From Lutibacter sp. (GTDB lineage: Bacteria > Bacteroidota > Bacteroidia > Flavobacteriales > Flavobacteriaceae), in assembly GCF_021647475.1 (NCBI RefSeq), contig NZ_JAKIUR010000013.1, positions 1 to 59,826 on the forward strand: a DNA stretch of 59,826 nucleotides, in the 5' to 3' direction. Each line of letters starts with the position of its first letter. Position 1 is the first letter of the stretch. The position numbers were made by a program, and so were the translations under genes. Below are positions 25,877 to 35,181 of the stretch, piece by piece. The notes below the pieces were generated by a model. That model was not told where the DNA came from and ran no database searches. It was given only the letters and a program-made list of their open reading frames with translations.

Positions 25877-27079
25877 TTATAAAAATAGTAAATTAATATC
25901 TCTAAACGGTAAATTAAACCAATCGGCAACCGTTTTATTGGTTAATATTCCGTGGTAAAAATACATTCCATTTCTCAAAGTTTTATCAAATCGAGCTGCA
26001 TTTTCAAATCCGCCTTCTTCAGCAATATTCATTAGATAAGGTGTAAAAATATTACTTATGGATACAGAGGCTGTACGTGCATATCTAGAGGGAATATTTG
26101 GGACACAATAATGTACAATTCCTAATTTTTTTATGGTTGGATTTTCGTGTGTAGTTACTTCAGAAGTTTCAAAACAACCACCACGGTCAATACTTACATC
26201 AACTATTACAGCACCATCTTTCATGTTTTCTACCATTTCTTCAGTTACAATAACTGGCGATCTAGATTTTCCTCTAATGGCTCCAATCGCAATATCGCAT
26301 CTCATTAATGCTTTTATCAACGTTTTAGGCTGAATAGTGGAAGTATAAATGGGATGTTTTAAATTATTTTGTAAACAGCGTAATTTGGTAATAGAATTAT
26401 CAAAAACCTTGACTCTTGCACCTAATCCTAAAGCAGTTTTGGCTGCAAATTCACCAACGGTTCCTGCTCCTAAAATAACAACATCAGTAGGAGGAACGCC
26501 ACCAATATTTCCAAATAATAAGCCATTTCCTTCACTATTATTGCTCATTAATTCGGCTCCGATTAAAATAGAAGCTGTACCGGCAATTTCACTTAATGAT
26601 TTCACCACTGAATAAATACCTTGTTCATCTTTAATATAATCAAAAGCTATAGCCGTAATTCTTTTTTTAGCTAAGGCTTCAAAATATTTTTTAGATTGTG
26701 TTTTTAGTTGTAAAGCAGAGAATAAAACACTTTGAGGATTTATATCTTTAATTTCATCTATAGTAGGAGGTTCAACTTTAAGTATAATTTGACATTCAAA
26801 AGTCTCTTTTGCACTGTAAGCAATTTTTGCCCCAGCTTCTGAATAATCTTTATCACTATAATTAGCTCCTTTTCCTGCATCAGTTTCAATAACAAATTGA
26901 TGACCTTGTGCTGTTAAAGCAGCAACTGCATCAGGTGTTAAACAGACTCTCTTTTCTTGATAATAGATTTCTTTTGGAATTCCTATAACTAATTTCCCTT
27001 TTTGTCTAGCTATTTCTAACGTTTCTTCTTGAGGAATAAGCTGTTGTTTACTAAAGGGAGATTTTATTTTTTTACTCAT
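25877..27079 (-). CDS. ald: Alanine dehydrogenase
   Basis: A 400-residue member of the alanine dehydrogenase/PNT family (NAD-dependent interconversion of alanine with pyruvate and ammonia). The N-terminal substrate domain has IGIPKEIYYQEKRVCLTP, with the conserved Arg and Lys, and the Rossmann core has VILGAGTVGEFAAKTALGLG. An N-terminal extension of about 30 residues is usual for the Bacteroidota subgroup, whose members are somewhat diverged from Bacillus Ald. Its start overlaps tsaE by eight bases. Confidence 0.85.
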   Translation of the reverse strand: MSKKIKSPFSKQQLIPQEETLEIARQKGKLVIGIPKEIYYQEKRVCLTPDAVAALTAQGHQFVIETDAGKGANYSDKDYSEAGAKIAYSAKETFECQIILKVEPPTIDEIKDINPQSVLFSALQLKTQSKKYFEALAKKRITAIAFDYIKDEQGIYSVVKSLSEIAGTASILIGAELMSNNSEGNGLLFGNIGGVPPTDVVILGAGTVGEFAAKTALGLGARVKVFDNSITKLRCLQNNLKHPIYTSTIQPKTLIKALMRCDIAIGAIRGKSRSPVIVTEEMVENMKDGAVIVDVSIDRGGCFETSEVTTHENPTIKKLGIVHYCVPNIPSRYARTASVSISNIFTPYLMNIAEEGGFENAARFDKTLRNGMYFYHGILTNKTVADWFNLPFRDINLLFL

Positions 27080-27488
27080 TGTTTTTTAATTCGATGGTTC
27101 TTTGCTGGTTGTTGTTAATAGTAATTGTAATAAAAGTGGACTTTAAAGGTAGTAAATTTTCCACTTTATTTGGCCATTCAACTAAACACCAATTATTACT
27201 GTAAAAATATTCCTCAATTCCTATATCTAAAGCTTCCTCTTCAGATTGTATTCTGTAAAAGTCGAAATGATAAATAGTATCCATAGTTTTTGAATAATAT
27301 TCATTAACCAATGAAAAAGTAGGTGAACTTACAATATCTGAAGAACCTAATTGTTTAACAATTTCTTTAATTAAAGTAGTTTTGCCAACTCCCATTTCTC
27401 CGTAAAAAAGTAAAATTTTAGAATCTGCATTTGCTATAACATCTTTAGCAATTTTTTGCAATTCATTTAAAGTGTATTTTTTTACCAT
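27072..27488 (-). CDS. tsaE: tRNA t6A biosynthesis ATPase TsaE
   Basis: A 138-residue P-loop ATPase with Walker A GEMGVGKTT, a switch-like SSPTFSLVNEY and the HFDFYRI segment typical of TsaE. It works with TsaB and TsaD to install threonylcarbamoyl on A37 of tRNAs reading ANN codons. It lies 12 bases downstream of porX and overlaps ald. Confidence 0.93.
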   Translation of the reverse strand: MVKKYTLNELQKIAKDVIANADSKILLFYGEMGVGKTTLIKEIVKQLGSSDIVSSPTFSLVNEYYSKTMDTIYHFDFYRIQSEEEALDIGIEEYFYSNNWCLVEWPNKVENLLPLKSTFITITINNNQQRTIELKNNE

Positions 27489-27500
27489 ATGCTTTAAATA

Positions 27501-29051
27501 TTATTTTGGTACAAATATAGCACATGGAATTATCATTTCCTCTAATGAAATTCCTCCATGTTGAAAGGTGTTTTTATAATATTTTACAAAATGATTGAAA
27601 TTGTTGGGGTATGCAAAAAAATAATCTTCTTTAGCAAAAATAAAGGAACTATTAAATGCCACAGTTGGTAATCCAATTTCTTTAGGATCTTTAACTGCAA
27701 ATACATCTTTTTCATTATAAGTTAGGCTTCTTCCTGTTTTGTAACGAAGATTAGAACTTATATTTTTATCACCAATAACTTTAGAGGGTTCTTTAGCATT
27801 TATAGTTCCGTGGTCTGTAGTAATAATTAACTTTAAGCCCAGTTTTTGTGCTTTTTGAATCATTTCTAGTAGTGGAGAATTTAAAAACCAGCTTTTTGTT
27901 AATGATCTGTATGCCTTGTCATCATTAGCTAATTCTTTTATTACTTCCATTTCAGTTTTAGCATGTGAAAGCATATCTACAAAATTGTAAACTATTACGG
28001 TTAAATCATTTTCTTTAATGCTATTAAAATTATCTGCAAGTTGTTTTCCACTTCGTAAATTGGTTATTTTAAAATAGGAAGTTTTTATATTTTGATTCAA
28101 TCTTTTTAATTGTGCTTCTAAAAAATCTTCTTCATATAAATTTTTACCACCTTCATCTGTGTCATTTTTCCAATAATTCGGGAATTTTTTCTCCATTTCT
28201 AAAGGCGTTAAACCTGAAAAAATAGCATTACGAGCATATTGTGTTGCTGTGGGTAAAATACTGTAATATGGTTTTTCTTCCTTTTTTTTATAATAGTTGC
28301 TAATTGTTTGCTCTAAAACATAGAATTGATCGTAACGTAAATTATCTATTACAACCAATAAAGTTCCTTTGTTTTTATCTAACTCAGGAAGCACAGCTCT
28401 TTTAAATAAAGTATTGGACATAATTGGAGCATCTTCGGTTTGCATCCAATCTGTATAATTTTTTTTAATAAATTTAAAGAATAATGAATTAGCTTCTTTT
28501 TTTTGGCTTTCCAAAATTTCTATCATTCCAATGTCGCTAATGTTTTCTAACTCTAATTCCCAATAAACTAATCTTTTATAAATATCAATCCAATCTTCAT
28601 AAGTGTTAACCATGGCTAAATCCATGGCTATTTTTCTAAACTCCTGCTGATAATTAGAAGTCGTTTTTTCAGAGATTAATCTAGAATGTTCTAAGTTTTT
28701 CTTTAAGCTTAATAAAATTTGATTCGGATTTACAGGTTTAATTAAATAATCGGCTATTTTATTTCCAATAGCTTCTTCCATAATATATTCCTCTTCACTT
28801 TTAGTAATCATAACTATTGGTGTGCTAGGTTGAATTCCCTTAATCTCCAACAATGTTTCTAGCCCACTTAACCCAGGCATATTTTCATCCAAAAAAATGA
28901 TATCAAAAATAGTTTCTTTACACATTTCAATAGCATCAGCACCATTTGTGCAGGGTACAACGTTATAATTTTTTTTTTCTAAAAAAAGAATATGTGGTTT
29001 TAATAAATCAATTTCATCATCTACCCATAAAATGTTTAATTTGCTATTCAT
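27501..29051 (-). CDS. porX: PorX, response regulator with PglZ domain (type IX secretion)
   Basis: A 516-residue fusion of a CheY-like receiver (about residues 1-125; phospho-acceptor Asp55 in IIFLDENMPG, Lys in YLIKPVNP) with a PglZ alkaline-phosphatase-like domain (from about residue 200; LLVVIDNLRYDQFY, TATQYARNAIF, TTDHGTINAKEP). PorX is the regulator of the type IX secretion system and pairs with the histidine kinase PorY; its PglZ domain has been reported to have phosphodiesterase activity. No porY or sigP is in this window. It heads the porX-tsaE-ald unit. Confidence 0.95.
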   Translation of the reverse strand: MNSKLNILWVDDEIDLLKPHILFLEKKNYNVVPCTNGADAIEMCKETIFDIIFLDENMPGLSGLETLLEIKGIQPSTPIVMITKSEEEYIMEEAIGNKIADYLIKPVNPNQILLSLKKNLEHSRLISEKTTSNYQQEFRKIAMDLAMVNTYEDWIDIYKRLVYWELELENISDIGMIEILESQKKEANSLFFKFIKKNYTDWMQTEDAPIMSNTLFKRAVLPELDKNKGTLLVVIDNLRYDQFYVLEQTISNYYKKKEEKPYYSILPTATQYARNAIFSGLTPLEMEKKFPNYWKNDTDEGGKNLYEEDFLEAQLKRLNQNIKTSYFKITNLRSGKQLADNFNSIKENDLTVIVYNFVDMLSHAKTEMEVIKELANDDKAYRSLTKSWFLNSPLLEMIQKAQKLGLKLIITTDHGTINAKEPSKVIGDKNISSNLRYKTGRSLTYNEKDVFAVKDPKEIGLPTVAFNSSFIFAKEDYFFAYPNNFNHFVKYYKNTFQHGGISLEEMIIPCAIFVPK

Positions 29052-29056
29052 ATTGT

Positions 29057-29064
29057 TATCTTTG
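29057..29064 (+). promoter_or_regulatory. Candidate -7 promoter element of the HD phosphohydrolase
   Basis: TATCTTTG matches TAnnTTTG, 26 bases before the TTG start at 29091. Confidence 0.5.
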
Positions 29065-29090
29065 TTGAATTAGTTTTAAATGTAATTATT

Positions 29091-30323
29091 TTGACCAGAA
29101 AAAAATCAAATAAGCTTAAAATATTAAACGATCCAATATATGGCTTTATTATCATACCCAGTGCATTAATTTTTGACTTAATTGAGCATCCTTATTTTCA
29201 GCGATTAAGGCGGATTTCACAAATGGGATTATCCTATTTAGTTTACCCAGGAGCTCATCATACAAGGTTTCATCACGCTATTGGATGTATGCATTTAATG
29301 CAAAAATCAGTCCAGTTATTACGATTTAAAGGTGTTGCTATTTCAAAAGATGAAGAAACAGCCCTTTATGTTGCTATTTTATTGCACGATATTGGTCACG
29401 GTGCATTTTCACATGCTTTAGAACATAGTATTGTTTCTGGAATTAATCACGAAACTATTTCATTAAAATTTATGGAAGTTTTAAATAAAGAGTTTAATGG
29501 TAAACTTTCTTTGGCTATTGAAATTTTTAAAGGAAATCATCCAAAAAAATATTTATACCAGCTAATTTCTAGTCAGTTAGATATGGATCGATTAGATTAT
29601 TTAAAACGTGACAGTTTTTATACTGGTGTTGCAGAAGGGAATATAAATTCGGAACGTTTAATAACGATGCTTAATGTGGTTGATAATCAGCTTATTATTG
29701 AAGAAAAAGGAATTTATTCTGTAGAAAAGTTTTTAATATCTCGCCGATTTATGTATTGGCAAGTCTATTTGCATAAAACTGGAGTTGTTGCAGAAAAATT
29801 ATTGGAAAAGGTTTTAAAAAGAGCTAAAGAGTTGGCTTTACAAGGAGTTAAACTCCCAGCTAGCAAATCATTTTCCTATTTTTTATACAATCAGATTAAT
29901 GCTGACAATTTTACAGATGAAACTTTAAAAATATTTGCGAAATTAGATAATTACGATGTGTTTTCTTCTATTAAAGAATGGATATCAAATGAAGATTTTA
30001 TTCTTTCAAAACTCTCTGAAAGTTTAATTAATAGGAAGTTACCTAAAGTAATACTTCAGAATAATCCTTTTACAGATATGGAAATTGAAAATGCTAAAAA
30101 TGAAGCACAAAAAAAATTAAAATTATCAGATGATGTATTAGATTATTTTGTTTTTCAAGGAAAAATAAGTAATCAAGCTTACAATACAACTGATGATGCC
30201 ATAAATATTTTATTTAAAAATGGTGAAGTAGAGGATATTACAAAAGCATCCGATCAACTAGATATCCAATCTCTGTCTATTACTAAGTATAAATATTTTA
30301 TGTGCTTTCCTAAAAATAGGTAG
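29091..30323 (+). CDS. HD-domain phosphohydrolase (COG1078, dGTPase-like)
   Basis: A 410-residue HD superfamily phosphohydrolase. Metal ligands are visible in RFHHAIGCMH, ILLHDIGHGAFSHALEH and QLDMDRLDYLKRDSF. The family is related to dNTP triphosphohydrolases, but nucleotide specificity is unknown. It begins with TTG at 29091 (TTG ACC AGA AAA); there is no in-frame ATG upstream before the promoter element, and the conserved NDPIYGFI begins about 12 residues later. It is the likely first gene before lpxD, 30 bases away. Confidence 0.85.
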   Translation: MTRKKSNKLKILNDPIYGFIIIPSALIFDLIEHPYFQRLRRISQMGLSYLVYPGAHHTRFHHAIGCMHLMQKSVQLLRFKGVAISKDEETALYVAILLHDIGHGAFSHALEHSIVSGINHETISLKFMEVLNKEFNGKLSLAIEIFKGNHPKKYLYQLISSQLDMDRLDYLKRDSFYTGVAEGNINSERLITMLNVVDNQLIIEEKGIYSVEKFLISRRFMYWQVYLHKTGVVAEKLLEKVLKRAKELALQGVKLPASKSFSYFLYNQINADNFTDETLKIFAKLDNYDVFSSIKEWISNEDFILSKLSESLINRKLPKVILQNNPFTDMEIENAKNEAQKKLKLSDDVLDYFVFQGKISNQAYNTTDDAINILFKNGEVEDITKASDQLDIQSLSITKYKYFMCFPKNR

Positions 30324-30339
30324 TGTACAAGTTTTTTTT

Positions 30340-30347
30340 TACTTTTG
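30340..30347 (+). promoter_or_regulatory. Candidate -7 promoter element just before lpxD
   Basis: TACTTTTG matches TAnnTTTG and ends six bases before the lpxD ATG. If used, the lpxD message would be leaderless or nearly so. Confidence 0.35.
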
Positions 30348-30353
30348 TAGGCA

Positions 30354-31385
30354 ATGAAATTTACAGCAAATCAAATAGCAGAAATTTTAGAAGGTACTGT
30401 AGTTGGCGATGCTAACATAGAAGTGGATAAACTTTCTAAAATTGAAGAAGGTCAAAAAGGTTCGTTAACCTTTTTATCTAATCCAAAATACACACATTTT
30501 ATTTATTCTACAAATGCTTCCATAGCAATAGTAAATAATGAATTTATTCCTGAAAAAGAAATTAAAACAACCTTAATAAAAGTTGAAGATGCTTATAAAG
30601 CATTTTCAAAATTGTTAACTTATTATAATGAAATTCGTTTAAATAAATCGGGTATTGAAAATCCACATTTTATAAGTGAATCTGCTACCTTAGGAGAGGA
30701 TGTTTATATAGCAGCCTTTTCCTACATTTCTGATAATGTAAAAATTGGAAATAATGTGAAAATTTACCCCAATGCATTTATTGGAGATAATGTTCAAATA
30801 GGGGAAAACACAATAATTATGACTGGAGTAAAAATTTATTCCGATTGTATAGTTGGTGATAATTGTGTGTTACATGCTGGTATAGTTATAGGAGCAGATG
30901 GATTTGGTTTTGCCCCAAATGAAGAAGGAATTTATAGTAAAGTACCTCAAATTGGAAATGTTATCATTGAAGATAATGTAGATATTGGAGCTTGTACCAC
31001 TATTGATAGAGCTACATTAGGATCAACTATAATTAGAAAAGGAGTTAAATTAGACAATCAAATTCAAATAGCTCACAATGTTGAAATTGGAGAAAATACC
31101 GTTGTTGCAGCCCAAACTGGTATTGCAGGATCAACAAAAATTGGCTCAAATTGTATGCTTGGAGGGCAAGTAGGAATAGTTGGGCATATAACTATTGGAA
31201 ATAATGTTAAAATTCAAGCACAATCTGGAATTTCTAAAAATGTTAAGGATAATGAAGTTATACAAGGATCACCAGCTTTTGGTTATGGCGATTTTTATAA
31301 ATCATATGTATATTTTAAAAAACTACCAGAATTAGTGGCTACTATTAATTCACTAGAAAAAGAAATTAAAAAATTAAAAGATTAA
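30354..31385 (+). CDS. lpxD: UDP-3-O-(3-hydroxyacyl)glucosamine N-acyltransferase
   Basis: A 343-residue LpxD: an N-terminal uridine-binding domain (to about residue 105), a left-handed beta-helix of hexapeptide repeats, and a C-terminal helix (LVATINSLEKEIKKLKD). The catalytic His is in NQIQIAHNVEIG. It adds the second acyl chain in lipid A synthesis. It starts the tight run lpxD-lpxC/fabZ-lpxA, with one base between its stop and the next start. Confidence 0.95.
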   Translation: MKFTANQIAEILEGTVVGDANIEVDKLSKIEEGQKGSLTFLSNPKYTHFIYSTNASIAIVNNEFIPEKEIKTTLIKVEDAYKAFSKLLTYYNEIRLNKSGIENPHFISESATLGEDVYIAAFSYISDNVKIGNNVKIYPNAFIGDNVQIGENTIIMTGVKIYSDCIVGDNCVLHAGIVIGADGFGFAPNEEGIYSKVPQIGNVIIEDNVDIGACTTIDRATLGSTIIRKGVKLDNQIQIAHNVEIGENTVVAAQTGIAGSTKIGSNCMLGGQVGIVGHITIGNNVKIQAQSGISKNVKDNEVIQGSPAFGYGDFYKSYVYFKKLPELVATINSLEKEIKKLKD

Positions 31386-31386
31386 A

Positions 31387-32784
31387 ATGAGTACCAATCA
31401 AAAAACTATTAAGTCTGAAGTTTCATTATCTGGGGTAGGACTGCATACTGGAAATCCAGTAACTATGACCTTTAAACCAGCTTCAGAAAATCATGGAATA
31501 TCATTTGTACGCGTTGATTTAGAAGGCTTGCCTAAAATTGAAGCTAGTGCTGAATATGTTGTAAATACCCAAAGAGGGACAAATTTAGAAAAGAGAGGCG
31601 TTAAAATTAATACCTCAGAACATGTATTAGCTGCTGTAACATCTTTAGATATTGACAATATAATCATAGAAATGAATGCTGCCGAGCCTCCAATTATGGA
31701 TGGTTCTTCAATTCATTTTATTGAAGCACTTGAAAAAGCTGAAATAGTTGAACAAAATAAAAAAAGAGATGAATTTATAGTAAAGGAAATTATTTCATAT
31801 AAAGATGATGAAACTGGAAGTGAAATAATTTTAATGCCAAGTGATGAATATCAAATAACCACAATGGTTAATTTTGGAACTAAAGTGCTTGGAACACAAA
31901 ATGCTACACTTTACTCTTTAAAAGATTTTAAAAATGAAATTGCCGCTGCAAGAACTTTTAGTTTTTTACATGAACTAGAAACACTACTTGACCATAACCT
32001 TATTAAAGGAGGCGATTTAAATAATGCTATTATTTATGTAGATAAAGAAATCTCTGATGAAACAATGGCAAAGCTAAAAAAAGCTTTTAAAAAAGAAAAT
32101 ATATCAATAACTCCAAATGGCATTTTAGATAATCTAACGTTGCGTTGGCCTAATGAAGCTGCCCGACATAAATTACTTGATGTAATAGGAGATCTTACAC
32201 TAGTTGGTACAAAAATTAGAGGTAAAGTTATTGCAAACAAACCTGGCCATAAGGTAAATACTGTATTTGCTAAAAAATTGCAAAAAATAATAAAGCACGA
32301 AAAGAGAAACAACGTGCCAAAATTTGATTTGAGCAAACCTCCTTTGATGGATGTTAATAAAATAATGAGTATTTTACCTCACAGACCACCTTTTTTATTA
32401 ATTGATAGAATTCTAGAACTATCTGATACACATGTTGTTGGAATGAAAAATGTAACCATAAATGAACCATTTTTTGTAGGTCATTTTCCTGAAGCACCTG
32501 TAATGCCAGGAGTTTTACAAATTGAAGCAATGGCTCAATGTGGTGGAATATTGGTATTGAGTTCTGTTCCAGATCCAGAAAATTATTTAACGTATTTTAT
32601 GAAAATGGATAATGTTCGTTTCAAACAAAAAGTATTACCTGGAGATACTTTAATTTTTAAAGCCGAATTAATTTCTCCAATCCGTAGAGGAATTTGTCAC
32701 ATGCAAGCTTGTGGATATGCTAATAACAAACTTGTTGTAGAGGCAGATTTAATGGCACAAATTGTAAAAAAAGATAAAAAATGA
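31387..32784 (+). CDS. lpxC-fabZ: Bifunctional LpxC deacetylase / FabZ dehydratase
   Basis: A 465-residue fusion typical of Bacteroidota. Residues about 1-305 are LpxC, the zinc UDP-3-O-acyl-GlcNAc deacetylase that commits lipid A synthesis (SEHVLAAV, PPIMDGSS, RHKLLDVIGDL). Residues about 318-460 are FabZ, the 3-hydroxyacyl-ACP dehydratase (ILPHRPPFLLIDRI, GHFPEAPVMPGVLQIEAMAQ with catalytic His and Glu). The fusion joins two enzymes competing for the same 3-hydroxyacyl-ACP pool. Its stop overlaps the lpxA start by four bases. Confidence 0.97.
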   Translation: MSTNQKTIKSEVSLSGVGLHTGNPVTMTFKPASENHGISFVRVDLEGLPKIEASAEYVVNTQRGTNLEKRGVKINTSEHVLAAVTSLDIDNIIIEMNAAEPPIMDGSSIHFIEALEKAEIVEQNKKRDEFIVKEIISYKDDETGSEIILMPSDEYQITTMVNFGTKVLGTQNATLYSLKDFKNEIAAARTFSFLHELETLLDHNLIKGGDLNNAIIYVDKEISDETMAKLKKAFKKENISITPNGILDNLTLRWPNEAARHKLLDVIGDLTLVGTKIRGKVIANKPGHKVNTVFAKKLQKIIKHEKRNNVPKFDLSKPPLMDVNKIMSILPHRPPFLLIDRILELSDTHVVGMKNVTINEPFFVGHFPEAPVMPGVLQIEAMAQCGGILVLSSVPDPENYLTYFMKMDNVRFKQKVLPGDTLIFKAELISPIRRGICHMQACGYANNKLVVEADLMAQIVKKDKK

Positions 32785-33563
32785 ATCAACCATTAGCGTA
32801 TGTACATCCAGGAGCAAAAATAGCAACCAATGTAGTTGTTGAACCTTTCACCACAATTTATAATGATGTTACTATTGGTGCCGGTACTTGGATTGGATCT
32901 AATGTTACCGTAATGGAAGGTGCACGAATTGGGAAAAATTGTAGAATTTTTCCAGGAGCGGTAATTTCTGCAATCCCACAAGATTTAAAATTTGAAGGAG
33001 AGGATTCTTTGGCAATTATTGGAGATAACACCATTATACGAGAATGTGTAACAGTTAATAGAGGTACTAAAGCTTCTGGTAAAACACAAATAGGAAATAA
33101 TTGTCTTATTATGGCAACTTCGCATATAGCTCACGATTGTAGAATAGGAAATCACTGTATTTTAGCAAACGGTTCTGTAATTGCAGGCCATGTAACCTTA
33201 GGAGATTATGCAATTTTAAGTGGCTTGGTTGCGGTTCATCAATTTATTCATATAGGATCGCATGCACTAGTCTCAGGAGGCTCATTAGTTAGAAAAGATG
33301 TTCCACCATATACAAAAGCAGGTAAAGAACCTATTTCATATATTGGGATAAATTCAATTGGACTAAGAAGAAGAGGATTTTTAACAGATAAAATCAGAGA
33401 AATTCAAAATATATATCGAATTTTATATCAAAAAAATTACAATACCACACAAGCTTTAGAAATTATTGAAGCTGAAATGGAGGCAACCAAAGAAAGAGAT
33501 CAAATAATTCTCTTTATTAAAAATTCTCAAAGAGGTATTATGAAAGGGTATTTAAGTATTTGA
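32781..33563 (+). CDS. lpxA: UDP-N-acetylglucosamine acyltransferase
   Basis: A 260-residue hexapeptide-repeat acyltransferase, the first enzyme of lipid A synthesis. The catalytic His lies in MATSHIAHDCRIGNHC. The C-terminal helical domain (GLRRRGFLTDKIREIQNIYR) is characteristic of LpxA. Translationally coupled to lpxC-fabZ through the ATGA overlap. Confidence 0.97.
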   Translation: MNQPLAYVHPGAKIATNVVVEPFTTIYNDVTIGAGTWIGSNVTVMEGARIGKNCRIFPGAVISAIPQDLKFEGEDSLAIIGDNTIIRECVTVNRGTKASGKTQIGNNCLIMATSHIAHDCRIGNHCILANGSVIAGHVTLGDYAILSGLVAVHQFIHIGSHALVSGGSLVRKDVPPYTKAGKEPISYIGINSIGLRRRGFLTDKIREIQNIYRILYQKNYNTTQALEIIEAEMEATKERDQIILFIKNSQRGIMKGYLSI

Positions 33564-33613
33564 TAATTAAATAGTTAAATAAACATATTTAAATTAATTT
33601 ATAAAGAAATATA

Positions 33614-34180
33614 ATGGCAACAACATCAGATATTAGAAATGGATTATGTTTAAAATATAATAATGACATTTTTAAAGTAATTGAATTTTTACACGTAAAA
33701 CCAGGTAAAGGACCTGCGTTTGTTAGAACAAAACTAAAAAGTTTATCTACTGGTAAAGTATTGGATAATACATTTCCTGCAGGTAGAAAAATTGAAGATA
33801 TAAGAGTTGAAACACAAAAATTTCAGTATTTATATCCAGAAGGAGATTTATTTCATTTTATGAATACTCAAGATTATAATCAAATAACATTGCAAAAAGC
33901 AACTTTAGATGCTCCGGAGTTATTAAAAGAAGGTGAAATTGTTACTATTATCATTAATACAGAAGATGAAATGCCTTTATCTGTTGAAATGCCTAATAGT
34001 GTAATTTTAGAAATAGCTCATACAGAACCAGGTGTTAAAGGAAACACAGCAACCAATGCAACTAAACCTGCAACAACAGAAACAGGAGCAACAATTAATG
34101 TTCCCTTATTTATTAATGAAGGAGATAAAATAAAAGTTGATACTGCAAAAGGAGCATACTTAGAACGTGTAAAAGAATAA
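33614..34180 (+). CDS. efp: Translation elongation factor P
   Basis: A 188-residue EF-P, which relieves ribosome stalling at polyproline. It has three domains; the tip of the first (HVKPGKGPAFVRTKL) carries Lys32, the position modified in some bacteria. No modification genes (epmA, epmB, epmC or earP) are near. It lies inside the lipid A gene run, three bases before the second lpxD-like gene. Confidence 0.97.
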   Translation: MATTSDIRNGLCLKYNNDIFKVIEFLHVKPGKGPAFVRTKLKSLSTGKVLDNTFPAGRKIEDIRVETQKFQYLYPEGDLFHFMNTQDYNQITLQKATLDAPELLKEGEIVTIIINTEDEMPLSVEMPNSVILEIAHTEPGVKGNTATNATKPATTETGATINVPLFINEGDKIKVDTAKGAYLERVKE

Positions 34181-34183
34181 ATA

Positions 34184-35107
34184 ATGAAATTACCTCGAAT
34201 ATATTCTTTAGAAGAAATTGCTAAAATTACTGGAGCAACAATGGTTGGTCCTACAAATTTTCCAGTCACTGGTTTTAATGAAATTCATGTTGTTGAATAT
34301 GGTGATATTGTATTTGTAGATCATCCAAAATATTACGATAAAGCTCTACAATCAAATGCAACAGTGGTTTTAATTAATAAAAAAGTTAAATGTCCACAAA
34401 ATAAAGCTTTATTAATATCAAAAGATCCTTTTAGAGATTTTAATAAATTATCAGCCTATTTTAATCCTTTTAAAAAAGCAAGTAAAACAAAAGCTGCTAC
34501 TGCAAAAATTGGTAAAAATTCAATTATTCAACCTACAGTTTTTATAGGAAATAACGTCAGTATTGGCGATAATTGTTTAATACACGCAAATGTTACTATT
34601 TATGATAATGTTGTAATTGGAAATAATGTCACTATACATTCAGGCACTATTTTGGGTGCTGATGCTTTTTACTATAAAAAAAGACAAGATGGCTATGATA
34701 AATTAATTTCAAGTGGAAGTGTTTTAATTGAAGATAATGTAGATATTGGTGCACTTTGTACTATAGATAGAGGTGTTTCAGGTATAACTACTATTAAAAA
34801 AGGAACTAAAATTGATAATCAAGTTCAAATTGGTCATGATACGGTTATAGGTGAGCAATGTTTAATTGCTTCTCAAACAGGTGTAGCTGGTTGTGTGGTT
34901 GTTGAAGATAATGTAACACTATGGGGGCAAGTTGGGACTAATAGTGGTATTAGAATTGGAAAAGGAGCTGTTATTTTAGGTCAAACTGGAGTTACTAAAT
35001 CTGTTAAAGGCGGAAAAACATATTTTGGAACACCAATAGAAGAATCTCGGACAAAATTGAAAGAATTAGCAGGATTAAAACAGTTATTAAAAAATCAAAA
35101 AAAGTAA
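34184..35107 (+). CDS. Second LpxD-like acyltransferase
   Basis: A 307-residue paralogue of LpxD with an N-terminal sugar-nucleotide domain, hexapeptide repeats (e.g. IGNNVSIGDNCLIHANVTI) and the His of NQVQIGHDTVIG. It is shorter than the upstream LpxD (343) and lacks its long C-terminal helix. Flavobacteria often carry this second copy next to efp. It may N-acylate a different lipid A intermediate or another sugar nucleotide; the true substrate is unproven. Confidence 0.88.
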   Translation: MKLPRIYSLEEIAKITGATMVGPTNFPVTGFNEIHVVEYGDIVFVDHPKYYDKALQSNATVVLINKKVKCPQNKALLISKDPFRDFNKLSAYFNPFKKASKTKAATAKIGKNSIIQPTVFIGNNVSIGDNCLIHANVTIYDNVVIGNNVTIHSGTILGADAFYYKKRQDGYDKLISSGSVLIEDNVDIGALCTIDRGVSGITTIKKGTKIDNQVQIGHDTVIGEQCLIASQTGVAGCVVVEDNVTLWGQVGTNSGIRIGKGAVILGQTGVTKSVKGGKTYFGTPIEESRTKLKELAGLKQLLKNQKK

Positions 35108-35138
35108 TTAATTTTAGTAGTGTAAACAGAATAAAAAT

Positions 35139-35146
35139 TAACTTTG
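35139..35146 (+). promoter_or_regulatory. Candidate -7 promoter element of sucD
   Basis: TAACTTTG matches TAnnTTTG, 35 bases before the ATG at 35182. Confidence 0.5.
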
Positions 35147-35181
35147 TAACAAGTTATAAACTTTAATTTAAATATACATCA

